DNA of 64,000 nucleotides, from NCBI GenBank assembly GCA_025362495.1, contig JANYGI010000056.1, forward strand, positions 1-64,000, given 5' to 3'. This DNA comes from Byssovorax sp. (GTDB lineage Bacteria > Myxococcota_A > Polyangia > Polyangiales > Polyangiaceae). Of the stretch, positions 34,888-43,771 are shown one piece after another; position 1 is the first letter of the stretch; each line of letters starts with the position of its first letter. Both the position numbers and the translations under genes were made by a program. The notes under the pieces were generated by a model. That model saw only the letters and a program-made list of their open reading frames with translations, ran no database searches and was not told the origin of the DNA.

Positions 34888-37800
34888 ATGCCCCGCGGAG
34901 ATCCTGAAAGCGCCCCGACGGTCCGCCTGGATCGGGGCGCTCTCCCCGGCTCCGCGGCGGCGTCATCCTCCCTCGTTCTCTGCCTTCTTCTCGGCGCCGC
35001 GACGGGCTGCGCGCCGCTCACGTCGGGCCCGACCACTCCGCAGGATGGCGGCGTCCACGGGCCGAGAGTGGCAGTCTCCCCGCAGGCCGAAGAGGCCCTC
35101 CCCGCCACCGCGCAGAGCTACCCGCCCGGCTGGCGCAGCGCGCTCGATCCCCGCTATGCTCGCCACGTCGAGCGCGGCGCCGGGTTCGACGACTGGACCT
35201 CTGCGCTCCAGGCCGCCATCGACGATCTCGCCGTGGGCGAGGCCATCCCGCCGTCGAGCTGCGCTGACGCGTGCGGCGCGCGCCTCCCCACCCGGGCCTG
35301 CGCGCCCGCCTGCGCCGCGCCCGTCGCCCCGGGGACACCGCTCGACTACGCGGGGACGCTGTTCCTCCCGGCCGGCGTCTACGCCATCACCCGGCCTCTC
35401 CACGTCCGCGCCCCGTGGATCCGTGTCATCGGCGAAGATCCCGCGACGACGCGCCTGGTGTGGAAGGGCCGCCCCTACGATCCCACGGCCGACAACTCCA
35501 GCGCGGCCGACGGCTCGTTCGCCGAAGCGGAGACCGGGAGCGGACGGGTTGATTGCCTGTCGGAGCCGGATCCCTCGTTCCCTCCCACCCCACCGACGGT
35601 GATCCCCAATAACTGCTCCCGTCCCACGCTCGACGCCGGCGGCTACCCGACCGGGCGGAGCTGGATGATCTGGGTCGACGACGCGAGCTCGTTCGCCATC
35701 TCCCGCCTCACTCTCGACGGCCAGGGCACCGCCGAGGTGGGCATTCGCGTCGCGGCCACCAACCATCAATTCCCGGCCACGCCCGAGCCTGCGGGCGGCA
35801 GCGGCGCGGGGAAATGGCTCGATTTCTACGGTCGTTACCGCCCTTTCGGCTCGGCCACCGGCTATCACTTCAGCGATCTGGTGATCGAGGAGACGGCGCG
35901 CGGCCTGTGGGCAGGGGTCCTGTGGCACGACGGCAACGGCCGCGGCACCGGAGCGATGGATAGCGAGGGTGATCTGCGGCGCGTCCATTTTCTCCGGATC
36001 GGCCAGAGCCTCTCGCCGCTGCGGCCGGAGCGCCCGCCCGCCGGAGCCGACACGTCGGCCAACGTCGAGCGCGCCGCGGTGCGCACCAGCAGCCAGAACG
36101 CGATGAACTGGAACGTCTGGGACTCGACCTTCACCGACTGCGACGCTGGCCTCTTCGACGGCAGCGGCGCCGGCGGGCTCAACGTCTGGAGCAGCCTCTT
36201 CGTCCGCTCGCGCGTCGCCGATGTGGCCATCGCCAACAGCTACTTCAACGTCATCCGCGGCAACACCTCGTGGGGCTCGCGCAAGCTCCTCACCGAGGGG
36301 GGGTATGCGCCCGGCGCCGCGCCCGGCGGCGCCCGGCCCGGCGATCAGCCCAACGAGGACTTCTGGGCCTCGTCGACGAAGCGCGGCGGCGCGACCTGGA
36401 CTCACCTCACCATCGAAGACAACGTGGTCCTCGATCCGGTCTCGACGGCGATCGACGTCCGGACGATGGAAGCGGCGATCCTCGACAACGTGCTTCGCGC
36501 GACGACGACGCCGATCGCCGAGCCGTCGGGCTTCGGCTACGTCGATGGGGTCAATCGCATCGGCAACCGCGTGCTCCTCGTCGGCAACACCTTTCCCGCA
36601 GCGCTGGAGCGCCCACCGGCCTCGCCCCTCGCCTACCCCGACAGCTATCCTGGCCACGCCTGGTGGACGCTCTATGGCACTCACGGCGACGCTCCAGGCG
36701 CCGCCAGGGTGCCCGCGCCGGCCGCCTTCATCGAGGCCGACAACACCCGAGCTCCGCCCGCGGCGCTCGCCGCGCTCACGCTCCCGCGGATGCCCGAGAC
36801 CCCGCGCGCGGTCGCCGGACGAGCCCTGTTCGAGGTCGCCCCGAGCGGGATCACGGCGACCGACGTTCACCGCGTCTCCAGCGCCATCACCGCGCTGTGC
36901 CGCGGGGATCGCGAGCGCCCGATACTGCACCTCCTCGGCGGCGTGTTCTTCGTCGATCACTCCCTGGAGATCCCCGGCGGCTGCGAGATCCAGATCGTCG
37001 GTGACGGGATGAGCACGCTGATCGAGTGGGGCACCGGGACTCCGCAGGTCGCCGCCGGCTCGCCCGGGCACGACGCGGCCGAGGACGGCGCGATCTTCAC
37101 GCTCCGGGCCCCCGCCCGCGCCACGATTCGTGATCTCCGCCTCGGCGCCCACGCCTACGACACCCGCGCGCGCCGCGCCCGCGCCCGGGATCTCAACGCC
37201 CATCCCGGCGATCCCGTCGGTCAGGGGATCGTGATCGAGACCCGCGACGAGCCCGGCGATCAGGTCTATCTCGAGAAGGTCTATGCCGCCGTCTCCGAGA
37301 ACCCCTGGCCGGGCCGGGACGACTTCACGCGCGCCCTCGTGGTCACGGGGAGCCACGTCGATGTCCGGGTCGAGGGCTCGGGCTTCAGCAACGCCGCGAT
37401 CGCCGTCGACGTCGACGGCGCCGGCGCCGCGTCGGGCGGCGTGCGCCTCTACGGCTGCAACTCGGGGGGCAACGCCCTCTCCAGCTATCGAGTGCGCAAC
37501 GGCGGCCGCCTGGTCGCCGAGGGGGTCGAGCAGGAGTCGACGGCGGGGATCGATCTCCGCGGCGGCGCCGGCTCGTTCACCTTCGTCGGCGCGCGCTACG
37601 GCGTGAGCATTCCAGTCTTCTGGGACGCCGAGACCGACTCCGGCGCTCGCGAAGACCCCGTGAAAGCCGCCTGGTGGGGCGCCTGGCGAGCGCAGCTCAC
37701 CAGCGCGGGCCGCGGGGTGGGCGCGCTCCACGCCGGCGATTTCCGGGGATCGCTCACCCTCCTCGGCGTCGACGTCGGACTCCCGATCTTCCGCGAGGCG

Positions 37801-38241
37801 GCTCCCTCCGATCTCACCTTCGTCTTCGGCCTTCGTTATGCGTACTCCGGCAACCGTCGTCGGCGCTGCAACGACGCTCTCGATCCTGGCCTGTGGCCGA
37901 GCGGGCTCCTGCCGACGAAGAACCCCGAGGCGGCCGACGCCTGCCGCCCGGCGTTCGAGATCAGCGGCGGGACGAGCTATGTCGTCGGGTCGGTGATGAC
38001 GGGCTCACCGCTCCCGCGGACGGCGGGCTGCGCCGTCCCCTCGTTCACGCCGCAGGACCACACCTGCGAGCCGCCGCTCGAGAATCGCTTTGTCCCGGCC
38101 ATGCTGGCCGATCTGCGGCGGGCCCGGCTCGGGCGGAGCAGCGCAGTGCGCGGCCCCGCCAGCACCGACGTGCACCTCGCCCGGGTGAGCTTCTGGAGCT
38201 GGGACTCGCGCGCCGCGATCCGGATCATGAAGGTGCCTTGA
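34888..38241 (+). CDS. Large right-handed beta-helix lipoprotein
   Basis: 1117 residues. After a long n-region the signal LVLCLLLGAATGC gives a lipidated Cys near residue 41. Two beta-helix segments can be seen: residues 140-560 with LFLPAGVYAITRPLHVRAPWIRVIGEDPATTRLVW, a pattern that opens pectate-lyase-like folds, and residues 640-900 with a second start (LHLLGGVFFVDHSLEIPGGCEIQIVGDGMSTLIEW). Several Cys in the first 110 residues (SCADACGARLPTRACAPACA). Probably a surface protein that binds or degrades a polysaccharide, yet I see no certain catalytic Asp/Lys set. A short gap follows the helix-hairpin-helix gene. Confidence 0.85.
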   Translation: MPRGDPESAPTVRLDRGALPGSAAASSSLVLCLLLGAATGCAPLTSGPTTPQDGGVHGPRVAVSPQAEEALPATAQSYPPGWRSALDPRYARHVERGAGFDDWTSALQAAIDDLAVGEAIPPSSCADACGARLPTRACAPACAAPVAPGTPLDYAGTLFLPAGVYAITRPLHVRAPWIRVIGEDPATTRLVWKGRPYDPTADNSSAADGSFAEAETGSGRVDCLSEPDPSFPPTPPTVIPNNCSRPTLDAGGYPTGRSWMIWVDDASSFAISRLTLDGQGTAEVGIRVAATNHQFPATPEPAGGSGAGKWLDFYGRYRPFGSATGYHFSDLVIEETARGLWAGVLWHDGNGRGTGAMDSEGDLRRVHFLRIGQSLSPLRPERPPAGADTSANVERAAVRTSSQNAMNWNVWDSTFTDCDAGLFDGSGAGGLNVWSSLFVRSRVADVAIANSYFNVIRGNTSWGSRKLLTEGGYAPGAAPGGARPGDQPNEDFWASSTKRGGATWTHLTIEDNVVLDPVSTAIDVRTMEAAILDNVLRATTTPIAEPSGFGYVDGVNRIGNRVLLVGNTFPAALERPPASPLAYPDSYPGHAWWTLYGTHGDAPGAARVPAPAAFIEADNTRAPPAALAALTLPRMPETPRAVAGRALFEVAPSGITATDVHRVSSAITALCRGDRERPILHLLGGVFFVDHSLEIPGGCEIQIVGDGMSTLIEWGTGTPQVAAGSPGHDAAEDGAIFTLRAPARATIRDLRLGAHAYDTRARRARARDLNAHPGDPVGQGIVIETRDEPGDQVYLEKVYAAVSENPWPGRDDFTRALVVTGSHVDVRVEGSGFSNAAIAVDVDGAGAASGGVRLYGCNSGGNALSSYRVRNGGRLVAEGVEQESTAGIDLRGGAGSFTFVGARYGVSIPVFWDAETDSGAREDPVKAAWWGAWRAQLTSAGRGVGALHAGDFRGSLTLLGVDVGLPIFREAAPSDLTFVFGLRYAYSGNRRRRCNDALDPGLWPSGLLPTKNPEAADACRPAFEISGGTSYVVGSVMTGSPLPRTAGCAVPSFTPQDHTCEPPLENRFVPAMLADLRRARLGRSSAVRGPASTDVHLARVSFWSWDSRAAIRIMKVP

Positions 38242-38385
38242 TCGTGCTCCCGGCGCGGCGCCCGCCGGCTCCGACGTGGAGACAATTCGCCCCATGAGGC
38301 GCGAACGCCGCGACTATCACGACTGGCGCGCGCTGGTTTCCCGCTCACCGCCGTGGCGCGCCGGTTGCAGCCCATCCACCGCCCA

Positions 38386-39549
38386 ATGCCACTGTTCCCG
38401 CTTCGAGCTTCCCTTCTGGGCGCCGCGCTGCTCGCGGCCGGCTGCGGCGTCCCTGCTCTCACCGTGTCTCCCGGCGGCTTGCGCAGCCCCTACACCGGCT
38501 ATTCGAGCGAGAAATACGGTGACGACAAGATGTGGCTCTGTCGTCCGGATCTCCCGTTCGACGTCTGCCGGAGCGACGCCACGGCGACCGAGCTCCGCGA
38601 CGATCACTCCCGCTCGGTCGTCACCGCCAGGGCGGCGCCGCGGCCGGACGTCGACTGCTTCTATGTTTACCCGACCGTGGATCTCGATCTGCTCCCCGGC
38701 AACGCCGCCGCCGACGCCACGCGGGTCCCCGCCGCGCGCGCGACGCTGAGCCAGATCACCCCGTTCAACGGCGTCTGCTCGCTCTACGTGCCAGTCTACC
38801 GCCAGGTCACGATCGGCACCTACCTCTTCGGCCAGGGCGAGGGGCCCCGCTCCGACGTGGCCTTCTCCGACGTGCAAGACGCTTTCTTCCACTACATGGG
38901 ACAGTACAACCACGGTCGCAAGGTGGTGCTCATCGGCCACTCCCAGGGCGCCGGGATCGTGGTTCGCCTGCTCCAGGACCGCTTCGAGCGCGATCCGGTG
39001 ATGATGGCGCGCTTGCTCCTCGCGATGCCGATCGGCGGGCCGGTCGAGGTGCCGAAGGGCAAGACGAAAGGAGGCACCTTCGACAACCTCCCGCTCTGCA
39101 CCAAGCCCGACGAGATCGGGTGTGTGATCGCCTATCAATCCCGCCCTGCCGGCGGCAAGGTCGGCAAGCCGGCGTTCGTGCCGCAGCCCGGGAACGAGAT
39201 CGCCTGCGTCAACCCTGCGGCGATCGGCGACTCGGGGCCACATCGCTTCTCGCGCAGCCTGTTCCCGCTCACGATCGACTCGCGCCCCTGGCTCCAGGGG
39301 ATCGAGGGCGTCGATACCCCGTTCGTGATGCTGCGCGACTACTACACCGGCGAGTGCACCGACGGGCCCGACGGGTATCGCTACCTCGCCGTCGCCGGCG
39401 CGCCCGAGCCCGGCGATCAGCGGGTGAGCACCGTCGATCTCGCCGCGTCGAGATTCAATGGCACCTTCGGGCTCCACGTCGTCGACTTCCAGTTTCCGCT
39501 CGGCGATCTCGTCGATCAGGTGGCTCGCCGGGCCAAGAAGGTGCATTGA
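38386..39549 (+). CDS. DUF3089 lipoprotein, alpha/beta-hydrolase fold
   Basis: 387 residues from ATG 38386 (MPLFPLRASLLGAALLAAGC gives a lipobox); GTG 38353 is an alternative. VDCFYVYPTVDLDL and QYNHGRKVVLIGHSQGAGIVVRLLQDRFE are DUF3089 hallmarks, the latter with the nucleophile elbow GHSQG. The family is thought to hydrolyse esters or peptides, unproven. The first 280 bases, including the region upstream of the start, are repeated in the pseudogene at 48198. Confidence 0.9.
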   Translation: MPLFPLRASLLGAALLAAGCGVPALTVSPGGLRSPYTGYSSEKYGDDKMWLCRPDLPFDVCRSDATATELRDDHSRSVVTARAAPRPDVDCFYVYPTVDLDLLPGNAAADATRVPAARATLSQITPFNGVCSLYVPVYRQVTIGTYLFGQGEGPRSDVAFSDVQDAFFHYMGQYNHGRKVVLIGHSQGAGIVVRLLQDRFERDPVMMARLLLAMPIGGPVEVPKGKTKGGTFDNLPLCTKPDEIGCVIAYQSRPAGGKVGKPAFVPQPGNEIACVNPAAIGDSGPHRFSRSLFPLTIDSRPWLQGIEGVDTPFVMLRDYYTGECTDGPDGYRYLAVAGAPEPGDQRVSTVDLAASRFNGTFGLHVVDFQFPLGDLVDQVARRAKKVH

Positions 39550-39619
39550 GCCGGGCGCGGGCGCGCGCGCCTTGACATCGTGCCAGAGGTCGACTCCGAT
39601 CCGCGCCGAGGGCAGATCG

Positions 39620-40720
39620 ATGGGCAAGAAAAGCGGTTCGGCCGGGCAGCGCGGGAAGAAGAAGCACGCGCGGGAAATGGCGCGCAGGAAGGCTCCGGCC
39701 ACGCGACCGCCCGCGGCTGCGGCGGCGCACGTCGGACGCTCGCGCTCCGGGTGGCTGCCCGCCGAAGAAGGGATCGAGGGGCTCGTCCGCCGCCTCGAGA
39801 TTCACTACCACGAGGCAGCGCACCATGCGGCCGAGCACGCCGGCGTCTCGCCCGCCGAGCTGCCGGGTGTCCTCGTCACGCCGGCGCGGGTGGCGGCGCT
39901 CGGGACACCGGATCTGCTCGCGCGCCTCGGCGCCCTCGGCGTCACCACCGATCGCGACGCGTTCCTGGCCGCCACGGCCACCGCGGGCTCTGCTCTCCAG
40001 TTCGCGACGGAGCGCTGGTTACCGCTCCTCGGCGCCGCGGCCACGGTCCACGATCGCGACCTCGTGCGCCTCGCCGCGTGCGATCTCTGGAAGCGCTTCC
40101 GGCCCGAGGCGCCGTCCACCGAGGGGCTGCTCGACCTGTTCCAGCGGGGTTTCGCGCACGCCCGCAAGCAGGAGGACGCGGCCGCGGTGAGGTTGTGGCT
40201 CGATTTCTGGGCCGCGCTCCGCCCTCGCCTGACGGCGGATCTCCGCACGCTCGACGCGGTCAATGGCTTCTTCGGGGAAGGCTTCACCGAATTCGACACC
40301 TGGATCGAAGTGCTGATCAACGCGACGGAGGGCGTGGTCAAGGGCGAACCCGACCTCGTGCGCCGGGTCGTCGCGCTGCTCGACGAGGTCCATCAACAGC
40401 TCTCCGGCGAGCACGACGAGTACCGCAGCCTGCTCGTGAGGGATCGCGTCGGCTTGCTCTTCTGCGCCGGCGCGCGCTCCGAGGGAGAGCAGATAATGCG
40501 CGCGATCATCGCCCGCGATCCCTCGGAAACGAGCCCGTACCTCGCGCTCTCCGGCCTGCTCGCCCCGGACGAGAGCGAGGATCGCGCCGGGCTCGCCGCC
40601 GCGCTCGCGCTGCTCGAAGAGGCCGCGACGAAGCGCCGGAAAGACAGCGTGGAGTGGGCCCTCGACATGAAGATCAGCGAGCTGCGCGAACGACTTCAGG
40701 CGCTCGGCGCGAACGCGTGA
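39620..40720 (+). CDS. Hypothetical protein, first of a tandem paralogue pair
   Basis: 366 residues from ATG 39620. Lys/Arg-rich N terminus (MGKKSGSAGQRGKKKHAREM), then helical. A clear paralogue of the next gene: RLAACDLWKRFRPEAPSTEG aligns with RLAACELWKRFCTETPSAEG, and FDTWIEVL with FDDWIELL. It is about 80 residues longer at the C terminus (ASLTPYL...KDSVEWALDMKISELRERLQ region), with helical-repeat character. No family recognised. Confidence 0.8.
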   Translation: MGKKSGSAGQRGKKKHAREMARRKAPATRPPAAAAAHVGRSRSGWLPAEEGIEGLVRRLEIHYHEAAHHAAEHAGVSPAELPGVLVTPARVAALGTPDLLARLGALGVTTDRDAFLAATATAGSALQFATERWLPLLGAAATVHDRDLVRLAACDLWKRFRPEAPSTEGLLDLFQRGFAHARKQEDAAAVRLWLDFWAALRPRLTADLRTLDAVNGFFGEGFTEFDTWIEVLINATEGVVKGEPDLVRRVVALLDEVHQQLSGEHDEYRSLLVRDRVGLLFCAGARSEGEQIMRAIIARDPSETSPYLALSGLLAPDESEDRAGLAAALALLEEAATKRRKDSVEWALDMKISELRERLQALGANA

Positions 40721-40792
40721 GCTTGCCCGGTCATCGCCCAGCTTGACGCACGCCTCGACCTCGACTCCCTTCCCCGCGGAGAGGTCGACGCC

Positions 40793-41659
40793 ATGGGCAA
40801 GAAGGACAGCGGAGCCGCGCAGCGCGCCAAGAAAAAGCACGCCAAGGACGTCAAGCGCAAGAAGGCCGTGGCGAAGAAGCCGCGCAACGCGCCTCCGCCC
40901 GACACGGCCGCTCGCATCCGCGGCTGGAAGCCGGTCGACGAAGGCCTCGAGGGGCTCGCGCACCGCACGGGCTATCACTTCTACTCCGCGGCCGTGAGCG
41001 CCGTCGACATCGCCGCGGCCCTCGGCGTCGCGCTGCCAGAGGCGGTGTGGACGATCCCGCGCGTCGCGGCGCTCTCCACCCCGGCTCTCCTCGCGCGCCT
41101 CGCCGAGCTCGGGATTGCCACCGATCTCGAAGCGTTCGTCGCCCTGAGCGCGCCGCTCGACTCGGCCGTGCGCCTCGCCGAAGAGGCCTGGTTCCCGCTC
41201 CGCTCCGCCTCTCCCACGCTCCACGATCGCGACTTTGCCCGCCTCGCCGCGTGCGAGCTGTGGAAGCGCTTTTGCACCGAGACGCCTTCTGCCGAAGGGC
41301 GGCTCGATCTCTACCGCCTCGTGATGGAGCGCGCCGAGGCCGGAGACGAGCCCGCGACCGTCGTCGCCTGGCTCGATCTCTGGGCGGTGATCCGCGCGCG
41401 CCTCACGCCCGAGATCCGGACGATCGCGGCGATTGACGCCCTCTTCGGCAGCCTCTTCAAGTCGTTCGACGACTGGATCGAGCTGCTCGCGGGCGCGGCC
41501 GAGATCGCCGGCGAGAGCGATCCCGGGCTGGCGCTCCGCGCGGCCGACGCGCTCCGCGAAATCTCGGAGCAGCTCTCGGAGCAGGACGGGGCCTGGAAAG
41601 AGCGGATATCGGAGGACGAAGGCGCCTTGCGTTCCCTGGCGCGAGCCGAGATCACGTAG
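40793..41659 (+). CDS. Hypothetical protein, second of a tandem paralogue pair
   Basis: 288 residues from ATG 40793, beginning MGKKDSGAAQRAKKKHAKDV, nearly the same as its neighbour. Paralogue of the upstream gene over residues 1-280, lacking its last 80 residues. Basic N terminus, helical body, no catalytic motif. Fifteen bases before the beta-propeller lipoprotein gene. Duplication of the pair is part of the block discussed with the pseudogene at 48198. Confidence 0.8.
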   Translation: MGKKDSGAAQRAKKKHAKDVKRKKAVAKKPRNAPPPDTAARIRGWKPVDEGLEGLAHRTGYHFYSAAVSAVDIAAALGVALPEAVWTIPRVAALSTPALLARLAELGIATDLEAFVALSAPLDSAVRLAEEAWFPLRSASPTLHDRDFARLAACELWKRFCTETPSAEGRLDLYRLVMERAEAGDEPATVVAWLDLWAVIRARLTPEIRTIAAIDALFGSLFKSFDDWIELLAGAAEIAGESDPGLALRAADALREISEQLSEQDGAWKERISEDEGALRSLARAEIT

Positions 41660-41674
41660 ACTGCCGGGAGCCCC

Positions 41675-43426
41675 ATGCGTCGACTTCGCTCTTCTTCCTC
41701 GCTACGCGCCCTCCTCGTCATCCTCGCCGCGGGCGGCGTCGTCAGCGCCTGCAATGCGATCTTCGGGATCGAGCCCGGTCAGCTCTCCGGCAGCTCCGCG
41801 GCGGGCACCGGCGGGAGCGCGGCGACCAGCACCGGCACCAGCGCGACGAGCACCGGCGGCGCCGCGAGCGCGACCACCGGCAGCGCCGGCGGGGCGAGCG
41901 CGACGAGCACCGGCTCGGCCAGCAGCTCGAGCACCGGCGTCGTCTTCGACTACCCGGGCGATTTACTCTGGGCATCGACACCGATGAACGCCAACGGGGC
42001 AACCTTCGGCGTGACCTACGACGCGACTGGCAACAAGCTCTTCACGGGCTCCGTCGCTCTCATCGATCCGGCGGGGACGAGCTTCGGCGGGCCGTCGTTC
42101 CCCGCCAGCGCCGACGGCAGCAACGACGTCTTCGTCGCCAAGTACGACGCGAACGATGCCCACCTGTGGAGCCATGTCTTCCCGGGCCTCGGGAATCAAT
42201 GGGGCGCCGGCATCGCGACCGACACGGGTGGGAGCGTGCTCCTCACCGGGACGCTGCTCTCCAGCGCTGACTTCGGCACGGGCTTCCTCACGGCCACGCC
42301 CCCGCCCGACGACGCCGGCGGCTACGATGGCGCCGATATCTTCGTGGCCAAGCTCTCCGCCGCCGGCCAGACGACGTGGAGCTTCGCCTTCGGCGACTCC
42401 GACGATCAATATGGCATCCGGACGGCCGTCGACAGCAAGGGCAACGTCATCGTCGCCGGCGCTGGCCGCGGGCAGATCCCGTTCACAGGGACGAACAAGG
42501 GCTATATCAACGATCCTCTGGCGCCGGGCATCTTCGTCTTCAAGCTCGGCAGCGACGGCAAGCAGGTGTGGATCTGGAAGTTCCCGGTCGACTACGACTG
42601 TCGGTTCAGCTTCTACGGGGCGCCCTGCATGCCTGTGGGCCTCGCCATCGACGCTTCGGACAACATCGTTCTGGTCACCACCTCGAAGTCCGACCGTCCC
42701 AATGCCTATGTCGGCCTGGGCGAGCCGGTCCCGAACAAGTACCGCCCGCTCGACGGCGGCCACGACATCGCCCTCTGGAAGCTCGACGCGAACGGCGACA
42801 CCCTCTGGGGCCGGGTGATCGGCGGCGACGACGCCGATCCGGCGCAGAACAGCGATCAATGGGCGAGCTCGGTCGCCGTCGATCCCGCGGGCAACATCGT
42901 GGTCGGGGGCTCGTTCTCGAAGAGCGTGCGCCTCGGCAAGAAGCCGGGAGAGCACGTGATCTCCGGCAGCTCCGCCGATCTCGATCTCTTCGTCGCCAAG
43001 CTCAGCCCGGCGGGAGATCCGCTGTGGGAGAAGGCCTTTGGCGACCTCGGCGACCAGGAGACGAAGGGGCTCGCCGTCGACGCCTCCGGCAACATCGCCC
43101 TCACCGGCGACGTGCAGTACGATCCCGCGGCCATTGGCCTCGATTTCGGGACTGGCCTCCTCGGCGCGCCGAGCGACGGCGGGATGGACATCGGGGCCGA
43201 CTACTTCATCGCCAAGCTCGACCCGCAGGGCAAAGGCCTCTGGGCCAAGCGCATCTATGGCGTCTTCGAGCAACACGGCATGTCGGTCGCCCTCGACCGG
43301 TCGGACGCGCTCCATCCGGGCCGGACGCTCACGGGCGGCTGGTTCTTTGGCAACATGCCGCTCGGCGTCGCGTACACTTTCCAGGCGCCGTCGTATGCCC
43401 CGTTCCTCGCGGAGTACACGCGGTAG
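41675..43426 (+). CDS. Lipoprotein with SBBP-like beta-propeller repeats
   Basis: 583 residues. Signal RALLVILAAGGVVSAC gives a lipidated Cys at residue 26, followed by about 60 residues of Ser/Thr/Gly/Ala linker. From residue 90 on, repeats of the type W...(F/P)G...D.....IA.D..GN...TG..., e.g. WSHVFPGLGNQWGAGIATDTGGSVLLTG, WGRVIGGDDADPAQNSD with SVAVDPAGNIVVGGSF, LFVAKLSPAGDPLWEKAFGD. These are the SBBP (seven-bladed propeller) repeats common in myxobacterial surface proteins. Binding function presumed. Its last 30 bases and a middle segment recur in the pseudogene at 48198. Confidence 0.9.
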   Translation: MRRLRSSSSLRALLVILAAGGVVSACNAIFGIEPGQLSGSSAAGTGGSAATSTGTSATSTGGAASATTGSAGGASATSTGSASSSSTGVVFDYPGDLLWASTPMNANGATFGVTYDATGNKLFTGSVALIDPAGTSFGGPSFPASADGSNDVFVAKYDANDAHLWSHVFPGLGNQWGAGIATDTGGSVLLTGTLLSSADFGTGFLTATPPPDDAGGYDGADIFVAKLSAAGQTTWSFAFGDSDDQYGIRTAVDSKGNVIVAGAGRGQIPFTGTNKGYINDPLAPGIFVFKLGSDGKQVWIWKFPVDYDCRFSFYGAPCMPVGLAIDASDNIVLVTTSKSDRPNAYVGLGEPVPNKYRPLDGGHDIALWKLDANGDTLWGRVIGGDDADPAQNSDQWASSVAVDPAGNIVVGGSFSKSVRLGKKPGEHVISGSSADLDLFVAKLSPAGDPLWEKAFGDLGDQETKGLAVDASGNIALTGDVQYDPAAIGLDFGTGLLGAPSDGGMDIGADYFIAKLDPQGKGLWAKRIYGVFEQHGMSVALDRSDALHPGRTLTGGWFFGNMPLGVAYTFQAPSYAPFLAEYTR

Positions 43427-43497
43427 CGGGCGCTCTCGAGACGAGAGGCCGCGGGCGTCCGGTGAGCGCCGGACGCCGAGCGGCCCTCGCACGCAGC

Positions 43498-43767
43498 TCA
43501 CGGCACCGTCTCGGCTTCATCCGCCGGCGTCGGCTCCGGAGGCGCCGCGCAGAGCTGGCTCCGCGGAGCGCACGTCGCGGGGCACCGCCCGCGCTCGCGT
43601 CGGATGGCGACGACGTTCGCCTTCGCACCCTTCGTGCAACACTCCTCCCAGAGCCGGCAGGTGCCGTCGCTGCCGTTGATGCGGTGCTCGAAGCAAGCCG
43701 TCGTCGCCGCCCCATCGCCGGGGTGCTCCGCCGAGCACTGGGCGAGATCACCGATGGCGTACGACAC
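43498..43767 (-). CDS. Possible small Cys-rich protein
   Basis: 89 residues starting five bases after the stop of the STAND gene, same strand. Eight Cys in LAQCSAEHPGDGAATTACFE, GTCRLWEECCTKG and RCPATCAPRSQLCAAPP suggest metal binding or disulfides, but no signal peptide is present. May be the C-terminal remainder of a longer gene. No family recognised. Confidence 0.45.
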   Translation of the reverse strand: MSYAIGDLAQCSAEHPGDGAATTACFEHRINGSDGTCRLWEECCTKGAKANVVAIRRERGRCPATCAPRSQLCAAPPEPTPADEAETVP

Positions 43768-43771
43768 AGGA

